Shown: positions 36,801 to 46,348, numbered from the stretch's first letter. The stretch is 64,000 bases of DNA from Nocardioides mesophilus (GCF_014395785.1 NZ_CP060713.1:2570501-2634500), one strand, 5' to 3'. Notes: generated by a model not told the origin, from the letters alone. A program made the numbers and translations.

Positions 36801-37038
36801 GGTGTGGACGCTGCGCAGCCACACGCTGCCGGCGGGCACCTACCACTTCGTGGTCACCCAGGACCAGACCACGGACGGCAGCTGGGGCCAGGGCGGGGCG
36901 CCGAGCGGCACCCCGGTCAGCTTCACCCTGGCCGACGGGCAGGGCGTGGAGATCTCCTTCACCCCGCCGGCCGGCTCCGACCCGGGTCAGGCGGCCGCGG
37001 CGCTGACGGTGCAGACCTACACCGCGCCGACCCCGTAG
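33817..37038 (+). CDS. Secreted GH13 alpha-amylase/pullulanase with three X25-like modules
   Basis: A 1073-aa exported enzyme. A signal peptide covers residues 1-26 (HRSLIAATLAALASGLVA, cut after ALA). An X25-like module follows (LVGDLQTELGCPTDW, ENYGDGQDNLKLNL). The GH13 barrel has NHTADV, nucleophile D419 in GFRIDTVKH, acid E453 in FGEVYD and D523 in FLGNHDMGR. An Ig-like domain and two more X25-like modules complete the protein (MFNSEVGCTEDWQPTC; GDFQSELGCGADDDPTC). Starch- or pullulan-type substrates are likely. GTG 33817 has TGGAG 5 nt upstream; TAGGGT at 33776-33781 may be the -10. Confidence 0.9.
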   Translation: MHRSLIAATLAALASGLVATAAPALADHTAAPPPDSVALVGDLQTELGCPTDWAPECAATELTLADGAWTGTFTVPAGAWEYKVALNDAWTENYGDGQDNLKLNLLHDARLVFRYDPHSHAVSVAPAAAPKPVNRADKALAQDSLREALTRERLYFVMADRFANGDKSNDTAGLGKDRLVSGYDPTATGFYHGGDLAGVIDRLDYIQGLGTTAIWLTPSFKNKPVQGAPGSESAGYHGYWITDFTKIDPHLGSNRDMARLVKLAHKRGLKVFFDIITNHTADVIGYDRSQYDASGNLPYVSTEDEPYRDAEGNPFDDRDYADGSKPFPEVNLDSFPYKPVVPQAEQDEKVPAWLNDPRYYHNRGTSTFSGESNTYGDFPSGPYSALDDLWTEHPRVVRGMEDIYKTWVRQVGIDGFRIDTVKHNNMEFWQQFSPALTDYAAEQGNKDFFMFGEVYDASSKFVSQYTTEGRLQAAVDFGFQANATGFAKGGATDALRDFYAEDDWYTDADSNAYQLPTFLGNHDMGRIGSFLRQNTDGWSERQLLRRDELAHSLMYLTRGQPVVYYGDEQGFSAPADVPGGIGDQRAREDMFPSKVDLYNGYDLIGSDDTTAQSNFHPNRPLYKHIARLARVRAAHPVLADGAQVHRYSTDGPGIYAFSRVDPQKRREFVVAVNNSGSTARATFDTFSPQTRFGRVWASPWGGSPRARHTDRSGQVTLRVPAYGAVVYRADKRIPDDGAAPVVTLDSLENGGIVGGRAEIGASVASDSFTQVSFGWRPVGEKGWRPLGTDDNAPFRVFHDVRDLPFGTLVEYRAVVRDADGDLAVDQRYGVVGEPPKQDTTPDWGGPVTQPTSVSVPGMFNSEVGCTEDWQPTCAAIQLGLDEEDGVWSKTFTDQQTIPQGGHGYKVAVDSLVHPNDPWAENYGAGGVPNGDNITLDADGGPITFWYSHATHWVTNSIDTPHLYVAAGDFQSELGCGADDDPTCLRSWLQDPDGDGVWTLRSHTLPAGTYHFVVTQDQTTDGSWGQGGAPSGTPVSFTLADGQGVEISFTPPAGSDPGQAAAALTVQTYTAPTP

Positions 37039-37062
37039 CGGGCGGGACGCCGCACCTCCCTA

Positions 37063-37114
37063 GGAAAACTGATGCTCCCCATGGCCTGCGGGCCATGGGG
37101 AGCATCAGTTTTCC
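37063..37114. terminator. Perfect 24-bp bidirectional terminator
   Basis: A flawless stem (37063-37086 paired with 37091-37114) with loop TGCG. The left arm starts GGAAAACTGATGCTCCCC and the right arm ends AGCATCAGTTTTCC, so an A-run enters and a T-run leaves the stem on either strand. It lies between the convergent amylase and gltA genes, serving both. The stem is longer than usual and may be a dispersed repeat. Confidence 0.85.
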
Positions 37115-37147
37115 GACATCCCGTGGTGATCGCGGGGACGGTGGGAC

Positions 37148-38473
<1,326 letters not shown>

Positions 38474-38619
38474 GTCGGCTCCTCGCTCTGGGACGACCCG
38501 ACCGGGGGAACTGCACCGGTGGGTGAGCGTGCCCGGGGGATCGGCGTCTCGATCAGGGGGGTGGTGACTTATCCGCTAACCTATGCCCCGATCCCACGAT
38601 TGGGGAAACCGGCCTCGTT

Positions 38620-38649
38620 TTGACCAAGGCCGCGACCCGCCGGTAGTCT
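38620..38649 (+). promoter_or_regulatory. Predicted promoter of rplM-rpsI
   Basis: TTGACC (38620-38625) and TAGTCT (38644-38649) with an 18-bp spacer form a good SigA-type promoter, the best -35 in the window. Transcription would start near 38656 and give a leader of about 114 nt. Between this and gltA a minus-strand TAGGTT (plus 38578-38583) is a weak -10 candidate for gltA. Confidence 0.7.
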
Positions 38650-38712
38650 TGTCGGTCGCGGCTGTCCCCGTGTTCCCCCTGGCTGTTCTGGCCGGCGGCG
38701 CGCGTGACGCCC

Positions 38713-38730
38713 GGCTCGCGGAAGCGAGCC
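38713..38730 (+). promoter_or_regulatory. GNRA-capped hairpin in the rplM leader
   Basis: GGCTCGC (38713-38719) and GCGAGCC (38724-38730) pair over 7 bp around a GGAA tetraloop, about 25 nt before the ribosome-binding site. It could be a protein-binding element for L13 autoregulation. No match to a known leader family can be shown from sequence alone. Confidence 0.4.
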
Positions 38731-38769
38731 AGACCGAGACACATCGATTTCGATCAGAAGGCAATGACC

Positions 38770-39213
38770 GTGCGTACGTACAGCCCGAAGCCCGCTGACA
38801 TCCAGCGCGAGTGGCACGTCATCGACGCCACCGACGTGGTGCTCGGACGCCTCGCCGTCCAGACCGCAACGCTGCTTCGCGGTAAGCACAAGCCCACCTT
38901 TGCGCCGCACGTCGACGGTGGTGACTTCGTCATCATCATCAACGCCGAGAAGGTCGCCCTGTCCGGCGACAAGAAGACCACCAAGATGGCCTACCGCCAC
39001 TCGGGATACCCGGGCGGCCTCTCCGCGACCCCGTTCGGCGAGCTCCTCGAGAAGGACCCGCGCCGCGCGATCGAGATGGCGGTCTGGGGCATGCTCCCCA
39101 AGAACCGCCTCAGCCGTGCGACCTTGAAGAAGCTCAAGGTCTACGCCGGGCCGAACCACCCGCACCAGGCCCAGAAGGCCCAGCCGTTCGAGATCAAGCA
39201 GATCTCCCAGTAA
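38770..39213 (+). CDS. rplM: 50S ribosomal protein L13
   Basis: L13 is an early large-subunit assembly protein. The 147-aa product reads [19 protein letters not shown], then [19 protein letters not shown], the [16 protein letters not shown] strand and [16 protein letters not shown] 38770 is chosen over ATG 38764 because AGAAGG (38756-38761) is 8 nt from the GTG but only 2 nt from the ATG, and homologues begin MRTYSPKP. rpsI follows, the universal rplM-rpsI pair. Confidence 0.96.
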   Translation: MRTYSPKPADIQREWHVIDATDVVLGRLAVQTATLLRGKHKPTFAPHVDGGDFVIIINAEKVALSGDKKTTKMAYRHSGYPGGLSATPFGELLEKDPRRAIEMAVWGMLPKNRLSRATLKKLKVYAGPNHPHQAQKAQPFEIKQISQ

Positions 39214-39247
39214 GTCTTTCGAGCAGTTCGAAGAGCGAGGATCACCC

Positions 39248-39754
39248 GTGACTGACACCACCGCGACCGACGAGGTCGAGGAGACCTTCGAGGCCAATGA
39301 GCAGGGCGTTGCCTACAGCTCTGAGAGCGCGCCCTCCGAGGACGCGCCGGCTCGTCCGGCGACCATTGCGCCGGCCAACGCGACCGGCCGTCGCAAGGAG
39401 GCCGTGGCCCGGGTGCGTCTCGTCCCCGGCACCGGGCAGTGGACCGTCAACGGCCGCACGCTCGACTCCTACTTCCCGAACAAGCTGCACCAGCAGGTCG
39501 TGAACGAGCCGTTCGTGAACACCGACCTGGTGGGCCGTTTCGACGTGATCGCCCGCATCCACGGCGGCGGCATCACCGGCCAGGCCGGCGCGCTGCGTCT
39601 CGGCGTGGCCCGCGCGCTGAACGCCATCGACATCGAGGCGAACCGCCCATCGCTGAAGAAGGCCGGGCTGCTCACCCGTGACGCCCGCGTCATCGAGCGC
39701 AAGAAGGCTGGTCTGAAGAAGGCCCGCAAGGCTCCCCAGTACAGCAAGCGCTGA
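39248..39754 (+). CDS. rpsI: 30S ribosomal protein S9
   Basis: S9 contacts the P-site tRNA through its C-terminal tail. The 168-aa product has an acidic, probably disordered N-terminal extension of about 45 residues before the core [39 protein letters not shown] and the tail [12 protein letters not shown] follow. Such extensions are common in actinobacterial S9. GTG 39248 lies 7 nt after AGCGAGG. It is followed by glmM after 20 bp, the usual actinobacterial order. Confidence 0.97.
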   Translation: MTDTTATDEVEETFEANEQGVAYSSESAPSEDAPARPATIAPANATGRRKEAVARVRLVPGTGQWTVNGRTLDSYFPNKLHQQVVNEPFVNTDLVGRFDVIARIHGGGITGQAGALRLGVARALNAIDIEANRPSLKKAGLLTRDARVIERKKAGLKKARKAPQYSKR

Positions 39755-39774
39755 CCCCTCCGGGGCTGCTGGGC

Positions 39775-41130
39775 ATGGGTCGTCTCTTCGGCACCGACGG
39801 TGTCCGTGGTGTCGCGAACGGCGACCTCACCGCAGAGCTGGCCCTGGACCTGTCGGTCGCGGCAGCACACGTCCTCGGCGAGGCCGGTGCCTTCCATCCC
39901 ACGGAAGGTCGCCGGCCTCGTGCCGTCGTCGGCCGTGACACCCGGGTCTCGGGGCAGTTCCTGGAGGCCGCGGTGGTGGCCGGGCTGGCCTCCGCCGGCG
40001 TCGACGTGCTCCTGCTCGACGTGCTGCCGACCCCCGGCGTGGCCCATCTCACCGGCTCCCTGGACGTCGATCTCGGCGTGATGATCTCCGCCAGCCACAA
40101 CCCGATGCCCGACAACGGCATCAAGTTCCTCTCCCGCGGCGGGGTCAAGCTCGACGACGCCATCGAGGTGGCGATCGAGCAGCGGCTCCGCGAGCCCTGG
40201 GAACGACCCACCGGGGCCGGGGTCGGTCGGGTCCAGCGGTACGACGCGGCCGTGTCCGACTACACGCGGCACCTCGTGTCCACGGTGCGGCAGCCGCTCA
40301 CCGGGCTGAAGGTCGTGCTGGACTGCGCGCACGGCGCCGCCTTCGAGGCCGGGCCCCGCGCGCTGCGCGACGCCGGCGCCGAGGTGATCGCGATCAACGT
40401 CGATCCCGACGGGCTGAACATCAACGACGGCTGCGGTTCCACGCACCTCGGGCCGGTGCGGGAGGCGGTCCTCGCCCATGGCGCCGACGCCGGCTTCGCC
40501 CTCGACGGCGACTCCGACCGCTGCCTGGCGGTGGACCACGAGGGCACGGTCGTCGACGGCGACCAGATCCTGGCGGTCCTCGCGCTCGCGCTGCGCGAGA
40601 CCGAGCGGCTGCGCGAGGAGACCGTGGTCGTGACCGTCATGAGCAACCTCGGCTTCGTCCAGGCCATGCGCCGCGAGGGGATCGCGGTCCGCCAGACCAA
40701 GGTCGGCGACCGCTACGTCCTGGAGACCCTGAACGCCGAACGGCTCTCGCTGGGCGGCGAGCAGTCCGGCCACGTGATCATGACCGACCACGCCACCACC
40801 GGGGACGGCATCCTCACCGCGCTGCACGTCCTGGAACGGATGGCGCGCACCGGGCGGACCCTCAAGGAGCTGGGTGCGGTGATGGACCGGCTTCCGCAGG
40901 TGCTGGTGAACGTCAAGGACGTCGACCGGGGCCGCACCTCGGACGAGGTGCTGGCCGCAGCGGTCGTCGCGGCGGAGCTCGAGCTCGGCGACTCCGGGCG
41001 GGTGCTGCTGCGGCCCTCGGGCACCGAGCCGCTGGTGCGGGTGATGGTCGAGGCCGGGACCGCCGAGCAGGCGCACCAGGTCGCGGAGCGGCTCGCCGAG
41101 GTCGTCCGGGAGCGGCTCAGCCTCTCCTAG
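39775..41130 (+). CDS. glmM: Phosphoglucosamine mutase
   Basis: GlmM converts glucosamine-6-P to glucosamine-1-P for UDP-GlcNAc and peptidoglycan. The 451-aa product has [12 protein letters not shown], the active-site phosphoserine loop [15 protein letters not shown], the metal loop LDGDSDRC and the phosphate-binding [14 protein letters not shown]. Together with glmS (about 8 kb downstream) it covers the first amino-sugar steps. It lies 20 bp after rpsI and may share its transcript; a hairpin follows the stop. Confidence 0.97.
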   Translation: MGRLFGTDGVRGVANGDLTAELALDLSVAAAHVLGEAGAFHPTEGRRPRAVVGRDTRVSGQFLEAAVVAGLASAGVDVLLLDVLPTPGVAHLTGSLDVDLGVMISASHNPMPDNGIKFLSRGGVKLDDAIEVAIEQRLREPWERPTGAGVGRVQRYDAAVSDYTRHLVSTVRQPLTGLKVVLDCAHGAAFEAGPRALRDAGAEVIAINVDPDGLNINDGCGSTHLGPVREAVLAHGADAGFALDGDSDRCLAVDHEGTVVDGDQILAVLALALRETERLREETVVVTVMSNLGFVQAMRREGIAVRQTKVGDRYVLETLNAERLSLGGEQSGHVIMTDHATTGDGILTALHVLERMARTGRTLKELGAVMDRLPQVLVNVKDVDRGRTSDEVLAAAVVAAELELGDSGRVLLRPSGTEPLVRVMVEAGTAEQAHQVAERLAEVVRERLSLS

Positions 41131-41135
41131 CCCCG

Positions 41136-41155
41136 CGCCGGGTTTGGGCCCGGCG
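41136..41155 (+). terminator. Hairpin after glmM
   Basis: CGCCGGG (41136-41142) and CCCGGCG (41149-41155) form a 7-bp perfect stem with loop TTTGGG, five bases after the glmM stop. It is a plausible weak terminator separating rplM-rpsI-glmM from the protease gene. Confidence 0.4.
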
Positions 41156-41208
41156 TTGGGCCCGCGGGCCCTGGTCGCCCCGGTGGCCGCGCAGCCATCG
41201 TGGTCCGC

Positions 41209-42819
41209 ATGCCCACGCCCTCCTCGCGCCGCCCGCCCGCCGCGGGCCCGAGGGACGGCGGTCGTCCCGCACCGAGGGCCGGCCGGTGCAATCGTGACGA
41301 CCGCGGCCAGGGAACCCTGGAGTACGTCGGCATCGCCATCGTGGCCGCGATCCTGGTGGCCGCCGTCGCGGTCACCGACACCGGAGCGGCCGTCCGTGCC
41401 GAGGTCGCCTGCCAGATCCGCAGCCTGGCCAGCCAGGCCGGTGCGTGCGGAGGCGCGAGCGACGCCCCGACGACGTACGACGCGGGCGCCGGCGAGGGCG
41501 ACGGCCCGACCGGCACCGGCAGCACCGGTGGCACCGGAAGCGCCGGTGGCACCGGAAGCGCCGGTGGCACCGGGGTCGGCGGCACCGCACCGGGCACCGG
41601 GGAGCCACCGGGCGTGGTCGACCCCGACCTCGACGGTGGCGGCGGGGCGGGACCGTACCCGACCGGCTGGTCCAACGGGTCCGGTCAGGCCTCGGAGCCG
41701 GTCGACCAGGCGACCGTGGACTCTGCGGTGGACGACTTCCAGGACTCGCTCGACGGCGGCTGGAACGGTGTCGGGGGCGGCGAGCTCCAGGACATCTACG
41801 ACCTGCTGGACGGGCTCACCGGCGCCGAGCTCGACGCGCTGATCGCCGCCATGAGCGACGAGGAGCTGCAGCACTGGGTCGACGAGCTCGACGACGGCTC
41901 GTTGTTCGGGGGCGGCTGGAGCCGCGAGCGCCGCCGCGAGCTGTGGAGCATGATCGCCGCGAAGGCCTCGCCGGCCACCATGCGACGGCTCGACGAGTTC
42001 ACCGACGAGGTGCAGCCGGAGTTCGACGACGTCGGGGGCGACGCCGCCAGCGACGACCCGGAGAGCCCGGTCCACGACGCGGAGTACACCGAGGTGCCGC
42101 ACGAGCTCTTCGTGGGCGACCCCGACGACCCGACGGAACCTCCGGTCGACCCCAGCGACCTCGACCAGGGCATGATCGGCGACTGCTGGCTGATCGCCAC
42201 CATCGGCGCGATCGCCACGAGCAACCCCGAGATCATCGAGCAGATGATCACCGAGAACGCCAACGGCACCTACACCGTCACCCTCTACGAGGACGGCGAG
42301 GCGGTCGAGGTGACGGTCACCCCGGACATCCCGACCGTGCAGGGCAACCCGCTGTTCGCCGACAACCCCGCGGAGAGCGACGCCGGCAGCGGCACCTACG
42401 AGCTGTGGCCACACCTCATCGAGAAGGCGGTAGCGCAGTACTACGGCGACTACGAGGACCTGGAGGGCGACTGGCCGTCCAAGGCGATGGAGCTGCTCAC
42501 CGGTGAGGACGTCGACACCTACGAGGCGGACTGGTTCGGGGCGGACGACCCGGACCCGCCGTCGATCCGCGACCTCGACGCGCTGCTCGACGGCGGCGGG
42601 GCGGTGCTGGTCTCGACCGCGCACGAGAACCTGACCTCGCTCTACGACGACGGCACCATCGTGCAGGGCCATGCCTACTATGTGCAGCAGGTCGACCCGG
42701 ACAAGGGCACGGTGACGATCGTGAACCCCTGGGGCCTGGACAGCTACCCGCCGATCACCATGAGCTACGAGGACTTCGAGAACAGCTTCATCCGATACGA
42801 CACCGCGGACCTGGGCTAG
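41209..42819 (+). CDS. Calpain-type (C2) cysteine protease with Flp-pilin-like N-terminus
   Basis: A 536-aa protein. Residues 32-56 (RGQGTLEYVGIAIV and a hydrophobic run) copy the class III prepilin signal of Flp/TadE proteins. A Gly/Thr/Ser repeat linker covers about 98-130. A helical middle part follows (175-265). The calpain core has catalytic C326 in QGMIGDCWLIA, H488 in GHAYYV and N506 in VNPWG, so the triad is complete. This suggests a protease held at the membrane or cell surface by a pilin-type helix. ATG 41209 is chosen; CATCGT lies 7 nt upstream. A lipoprotein gene follows after 8 bp. Confidence 0.85.
   Translation: MPTPSSRRPPAAGPRDGGRPAPRAGRCNRDDRGQGTLEYVGIAIVAAILVAAVAVTDTGAAVRAEVACQIRSLASQAGACGGASDAPTTYDAGAGEGDGPTGTGSTGGTGSAGGTGSAGGTGVGGTAPGTGEPPGVVDPDLDGGGGAGPYPTGWSNGSGQASEPVDQATVDSAVDDFQDSLDGGWNGVGGGELQDIYDLLDGLTGAELDALIAAMSDEELQHWVDELDDGSLFGGGWSRERRRELWSMIAAKASPATMRRLDEFTDEVQPEFDDVGGDAASDDPESPVHDAEYTEVPHELFVGDPDDPTEPPVDPSDLDQGMIGDCWLIATIGAIATSNPEIIEQMITENANGTYTVTLYEDGEAVEVTVTPDIPTVQGNPLFADNPAESDAGSGTYELWPHLIEKAVAQYYGDYEDLEGDWPSKAMELLTGEDVDTYEADWFGADDPDPPSIRDLDALLDGGGAVLVSTAHENLTSLYDDGTIVQGHAYYVQQVDPDKGTVTIVNPWGLDSYPPITMSYEDFENSFIRYDTADLG
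41531..41573 (+). repeat. 18-bp tandem repeat in the protease linker
   Basis: Two perfect 18-bp copies (41531-41548 and 41549-41566) and the first part of a third encode GTGSAG-type units in the flexible linker of the calpain-type protease. Copy-number change by slippage would alter linker length without shifting frame. Confidence 0.75.
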
Positions 42820-42827
42820 GAGAGTCG

Positions 42828-43217
42828 ATGAGTCGCAGAGGGATCGGTACGTCGCTGGCGCTGGTGCTGGCCGCGGGGAGCCTCTCGGTCCTGGCCGGCT
42901 GCTCCTCCGCCGACGACGGCAACGGTGGCACCGGGGGCGGGGCCGAGGACTATCCGTCGGGCGCGGTCCGGCTGCGCCAGAACGTCCCGACGCCGTGGCA
43001 GGACTACACCTTCACCGCGATCAACCTCGAGGGCCACCGGGGGATCGTGGTCGTCGCGCCGCCCGGTGGCGGCCACACCAACGTGCCGGTGACCAGCGGG
43101 GACACCGCCGCCGCGGACGGGCTGTCCTTCGAGGTGCTCGACGTGGTCGAGGGCGGCGACGGCGGCGACCAGCCCGGCGCCATGGACGGGCTGATCGTGA
43201 TCCTCCCCGAGTCCTGA
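42828..43217 (+). CDS. Small lipoprotein of unknown function
   Basis: A 129-aa exported lipoprotein. The signal peptide has a basic start, a hydrophobic core (SLALVLAAGSLSV) and the lipobox LAGC at about residue 25. The mature part is a Gly/Asp-rich linker, then one small beta-rich domain (FTAINLEGHRGIVVVAPPGG, GLSFEVLDVVEGG). GGAG lies about 5 nt before ATG 42828. It starts 8 bp after the calpain-type protease, so they are one operon; a role as anchor, substrate or inhibitor of that protease is possible but unproven. Confidence 0.75.
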   Translation: MSRRGIGTSLALVLAAGSLSVLAGCSSADDGNGGTGGGAEDYPSGAVRLRQNVPTPWQDYTFTAINLEGHRGIVVVAPPGGGHTNVPVTSGDTAAADGLSFEVLDVVEGGDGGDQPGAMDGLIVILPES

Positions 43218-43306
43218 CCGCTGTCCCGACCGTCCGTCGGCGATGGCCCGGCGGGACGCGGTAATCCGGGTGCGGCGGCGCTCCGGCCTGCCTAGGCTGG
43301 TCGATC

Positions 43307-44302
43307 GTGGACGTGAGAGAGATCGACGGCGCGGACCCCGAGCTCGCACGACGCTACTGGGAGCTCGGGCGGGCCTCCGAGCTGGCCTACCGCGTCTTCG
43401 ACTCCTACTGGCCGTGGCAGACCGCCGAGGTCTCGCTGCGCGAGGGCCGCGCCGGCTGGGAGACGCACCTGCTCGGCGCCTTCGACGGTGACAGGCTGGC
43501 CGGGGTGGGGATGCTGACGCTGCCGTTGCTGGACAACCCGCACCTGGCCTACCTCAACGTGAACGTCGACCCGGCGTGGCAGCGGCAGGGCTACGGCAGC
43601 GCGCTCGCCTCGCAGGTCGAGGAGCTCGCCCGGGAACGCGGCCGACGGGTGATGGCCTGCGACGCCTACGCGCCGCCCGGCGAGGAGACCGCGGGGCTCC
43701 GGTTCCTGCTCGCCCACGGCTACACCGTGGGCCTCGAGGACGCCATGAAGGTCGTCGAGCTGGACGCCACCGAGCCGGGCTGGGCGGCGCTGGAGGCCGA
43801 GGTGGCGCCGCGGACCGCGGGCTACACCTTCGTCACCTGGGCCGACGTCGTCCCGCAGGAGCTTCTGGAGGACTACTGCCGGCTGCAGGAGGCCTTCTTC
43901 GAGCTGGCGCCGCTCGGCGAGATGGAGATCGAGCCGGAGGTCTGGGACGAGCGCCGGGTGCGTGAGCGCGAGGAGTCCAACCGCAACCAGGGCCGACAGG
44001 AGGTGTGCACCGCCGTGCTCGCCGCCGACGGCTCGATGGTCGGCCTCACCGAGGTCGCGCTCAACCGGCACGCGCCGCACCGCGGCTTCCAGAGCGGCAC
44101 GCTGGTGCTGCCGGAGCACCGGGGCCACGCCCTCGGGCTGGCGGTGAAGCTGCGCAACCACCGCGAGCTGCGCTCCCGCTTCCCGCAGTGCCGGATCCTC
44201 GTCACCGGCAACGCGGGGATCAACCTGGCGATGAACGCCGTGAACGACCGACTCGGCTACCGGCTGGTGGAGCGGTGCCTCGAGCTGCAGAAGGACCTGT
44301 GA
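43307..44302 (+). CDS. GNAT acetyltransferase, two-domain (paralogue 1)
   Basis: A 331-aa protein with two GNAT folds. The N-terminal one has the acetyl-CoA motif DPAWQRQGYGSALAS. The C-terminal one has EHRGHALGLAVKLRNH and ends NAVNDRLGYRLVE. Both keep the Q/R-x-x-G-x-G/A pattern at least in part. The layout resembles mycothiol synthase but the sequence is not MshD. The substrate is unknown. TAGGCT lies 8 nt before GTG 43307. It pairs with the next gene (7-bp gap) and has two further paralogues on the other strand nearby. Confidence 0.85.
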   Translation: MDVREIDGADPELARRYWELGRASELAYRVFDSYWPWQTAEVSLREGRAGWETHLLGAFDGDRLAGVGMLTLPLLDNPHLAYLNVNVDPAWQRQGYGSALASQVEELARERGRRVMACDAYAPPGEETAGLRFLLAHGYTVGLEDAMKVVELDATEPGWAALEAEVAPRTAGYTFVTWADVVPQELLEDYCRLQEAFFELAPLGEMEIEPEVWDERRVREREESNRNQGRQEVCTAVLAADGSMVGLTEVALNRHAPHRGFQSGTLVLPEHRGHALGLAVKLRNHRELRSRFPQCRILVTGNAGINLAMNAVNDRLGYRLVERCLELQKDL

Positions 44303-44309
44303 GGACCGC

Positions 44310-45332
44310 GTGAGTGCACTGGAGATCCGACCGCTGGACGCCCACGACGAGGAGGCGCTGGCAGCCTGGCACGCCACCTACCTGGCCGGTGACACCTACG
44401 GCCGTGCCCAGGCGACGCCGTGGATGCTGGAGGAGATGCGTGCCGACTTCACCGGCTCCCGCACGGGTGAGCGCTTCCTGCCGTTCAGCGGCCATGCCGA
44501 CGGCACGGTGGTCGCCGCCGGGCTGCTCGTGCTGCCGCTGCTGGACAACCTCACGTTGGCGCACGCGGAGTGGTGGACGCACCCGGACCACCGGCGGCGC
44601 GGCCACGGCTCCGCGATGCTCGAGCACCTGACCCGGGTGGCCCGCGAGCACGGCCGCACCACGCTGGGGACCGAGACGTCGTTCCCGTTCGACGCCCCCG
44701 CCGACGGCGCCGGGCACCCGCACGCCGACTTCCTCACCCACCGCGGGTTCACCTTCGCGCTGGGCAACGTGATGCGGGTGCTCCCGCTGCCGCCCGACCT
44801 CGACCTGGTACGTCGTCGTGCGGAGGAGGCGGCGCCGTACCACTCCGACTACACGCTGCGCCGCTTCGTCGGCCCGGTGCCCGACGACATCGTGCTGCCC
44901 TTCGGCGCGCTGATCGGCAGCCTGATGACCGAGGCGCCGCTGGGCGCCAAGAACCGGGAGGCCGAGGTCTTCGACGAGGAGCGGATCCGCTCCGACGAGG
45001 CCGTCTTCGCCGCGTCCGGGCGCACGAAGTACACCACCGTCGCGATCGCGCCGGACGGTGCGGTCGTGGCCTACTCGGAGGTCGTGGTGCCCCGCTACGA
45101 CCCGGACGTGGTCTACCAGTGGGGCACGCTGGTGCTCGACGGGCACCGCGGCCACCGGCTCGGGATGGCCACCAAGGCGCACAACCTGCTGTGGCTGGTC
45201 GAGCAGGAGCCGGACCGGTCCCGGCTGGTGACCTTCAACGCCGAGGTGAACCGGCACATGATCGCGGTCAACGAGGCGCTCGGCTTCCGTCCGGTCGAGC
45301 GGCACGCGGAGTTCGAGAAGGAGCTCGGCTGA
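44310..45332 (+). CDS. GNAT acetyltransferase, two-domain (paralogue 2)
   Basis: A 340-aa two-domain GNAT protein. HPDHRRRGHGSAML marks the first acetyl-CoA site, and LDGHRGHRLGMATKAHN with MIAVNEALGFRPVE marks the second. It starts 7 bp after paralogue 1, with GAGGA 4 nt upstream, so the two form an operon. It is convergent with paralogue 3, with only 3 bp between the stops. The substrate is unknown. Confidence 0.85.
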   Translation: MSALEIRPLDAHDEEALAAWHATYLAGDTYGRAQATPWMLEEMRADFTGSRTGERFLPFSGHADGTVVAAGLLVLPLLDNLTLAHAEWWTHPDHRRRGHGSAMLEHLTRVAREHGRTTLGTETSFPFDAPADGAGHPHADFLTHRGFTFALGNVMRVLPLPPDLDLVRRRAEEAAPYHSDYTLRRFVGPVPDDIVLPFGALIGSLMTEAPLGAKNREAEVFDEERIRSDEAVFAASGRTKYTTVAIAPDGAVVAYSEVVVPRYDPDVVYQWGTLVLDGHRGHRLGMATKAHNLLWLVEQEPDRSRLVTFNAEVNRHMIAVNEALGFRPVERHAEFEKELG

Positions 45333-45335
45333 GGC

Positions 45336-46343
45336 TCACAGGTCCAGCAGGAACTCGCCCATCACCTCGACCGGGCGGAAGCCCATCTGCTCGTTGATCG
45401 AGACCATCGGACCGTTCTGCGGTGAGTTGGTGGTGTGCACCAGCGTCCGTTCCGGGAACTCCCGCTGCAGCGCCCGCAGGTTCGCCGCCTTGACGGCCAG
45501 CCCGAGCCGGTGCCCGCGGTGCCGGCGGTCGACGTAGGTGCCCCACTGGCTCACGTGCGGCAGCTCCTCGCCCTTCGGCGGCACCGACAGCGTCGAGTGC
45601 GCGACGGTGGCACCGTCGTGCACGGCGACGCTCACCAGAGCCCGGCGGCCGGAGGCGAGCCGGCGCTCGACCTGGGACCGGAAGATCTCGACCGTCATCT
45701 GGCCGGCCTCGAAGTCGATCTCGCCGGTGGGCGCGTCGACGGCCAGCTGGTTGTGGAGGTCCACGAGCGAGGGCAGCAGCTCCTCGGGCACGGTGTCGAC
45801 GTAGGTGCGCAGCTCGTAGCCCTCGTGGTGCGCGGCCGCCTCCTCGACCCAGGCCTGGATCCGCTCGTCGGGGATCGGCAGCTCCTGGACGCGGCGGAGC
45901 TCGGCGTTGGCCAGCCGCAGGCCGTGCCGCAGCGCGAACGCGCGCACCGGGTGTCCGTCGTCGGCGGAGACGGGGAAGTAGCCCTGCACCAGCAGCAGGC
46001 CGCGGCCCTCGGCGCGCGCCACCTCCTCGGCGTGCTGCAGCGCCGCGGTGCCGGCGCCGCGGCCGCGGTGCGCCGGGACGACGCTGAACGACGAGTACGC
46101 CTTGTCCAGGTTGTCGAGCACCGGCACGAACACGATCCCCGACCCGACCGCCTCGTCCTGCTCGTCGAGCACGAGGTAGGGGTACATCCGCTCCTCGGGG
46201 TCGTCGTCGGTGACGATCAGCAGCGCCTCGTCCTCGGTCCACAGCGGGGTGTCCGGCCGGTCGTGCCGGTGCGCGGCTGCGCCGGTGCGGTGCCACTGGC
46301 GCAGGGCCGGCTTGTCGGCGGGGTCGAGCGCGAGGATCCTCAT
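45336..46343 (-). CDS. GNAT acetyltransferase, two-domain (paralogue 3)
   Basis: A 335-aa two-domain GNAT protein: PAHRGRGAGTAALQHAEE in the first domain, RHRGHRLGLAVKAANL and MVSINEQMGFRPVE in the second. ATG 46343 is chosen because TACCGT lies 7 nt upstream; a longer in-frame start at 46412 would add a non-conserved segment overlapping the DUF389 gene. It follows that gene by 5 bp, so they are co-transcribed or closely spaced. Confidence 0.85.
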   Translation of the reverse strand: MRILALDPADKPALRQWHRTGAAAHRHDRPDTPLWTEDEALLIVTDDDPEERMYPYLVLDEQDEAVGSGIVFVPVLDNLDKAYSSFSVVPAHRGRGAGTAALQHAEEVARAEGRGLLLVQGYFPVSADDGHPVRAFALRHGLRLANAELRRVQELPIPDERIQAWVEEAAAHHEGYELRTYVDTVPEELLPSLVDLHNQLAVDAPTGEIDFEAGQMTVEIFRSQVERRLASGRRALVSVAVHDGATVAHSTLSVPPKGEELPHVSQWGTYVDRRHRGHRLGLAVKAANLRALQREFPERTLVHTTNSPQNGPMVSINEQMGFRPVEVMGEFLLDL

Positions 46344-46348
46344 GGCCG

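Noticed and set aside
37063-37114. Insertion-sequence end or attachment site
   Set aside because: No transposase or integrase is nearby, and a bidirectional terminator between convergent genes explains it.
38764-38769. ATG 38764 as the rplM start
   Set aside because: AGAAGG is only 2 nt away, while GTG 38770 has ideal 8-nt spacing and the conserved RTYSPKP N-terminus.
41531-41573. CRISPR-like repeat
   Set aside because: The units are 18 bp with no spacers and lie in frame inside a protein linker.
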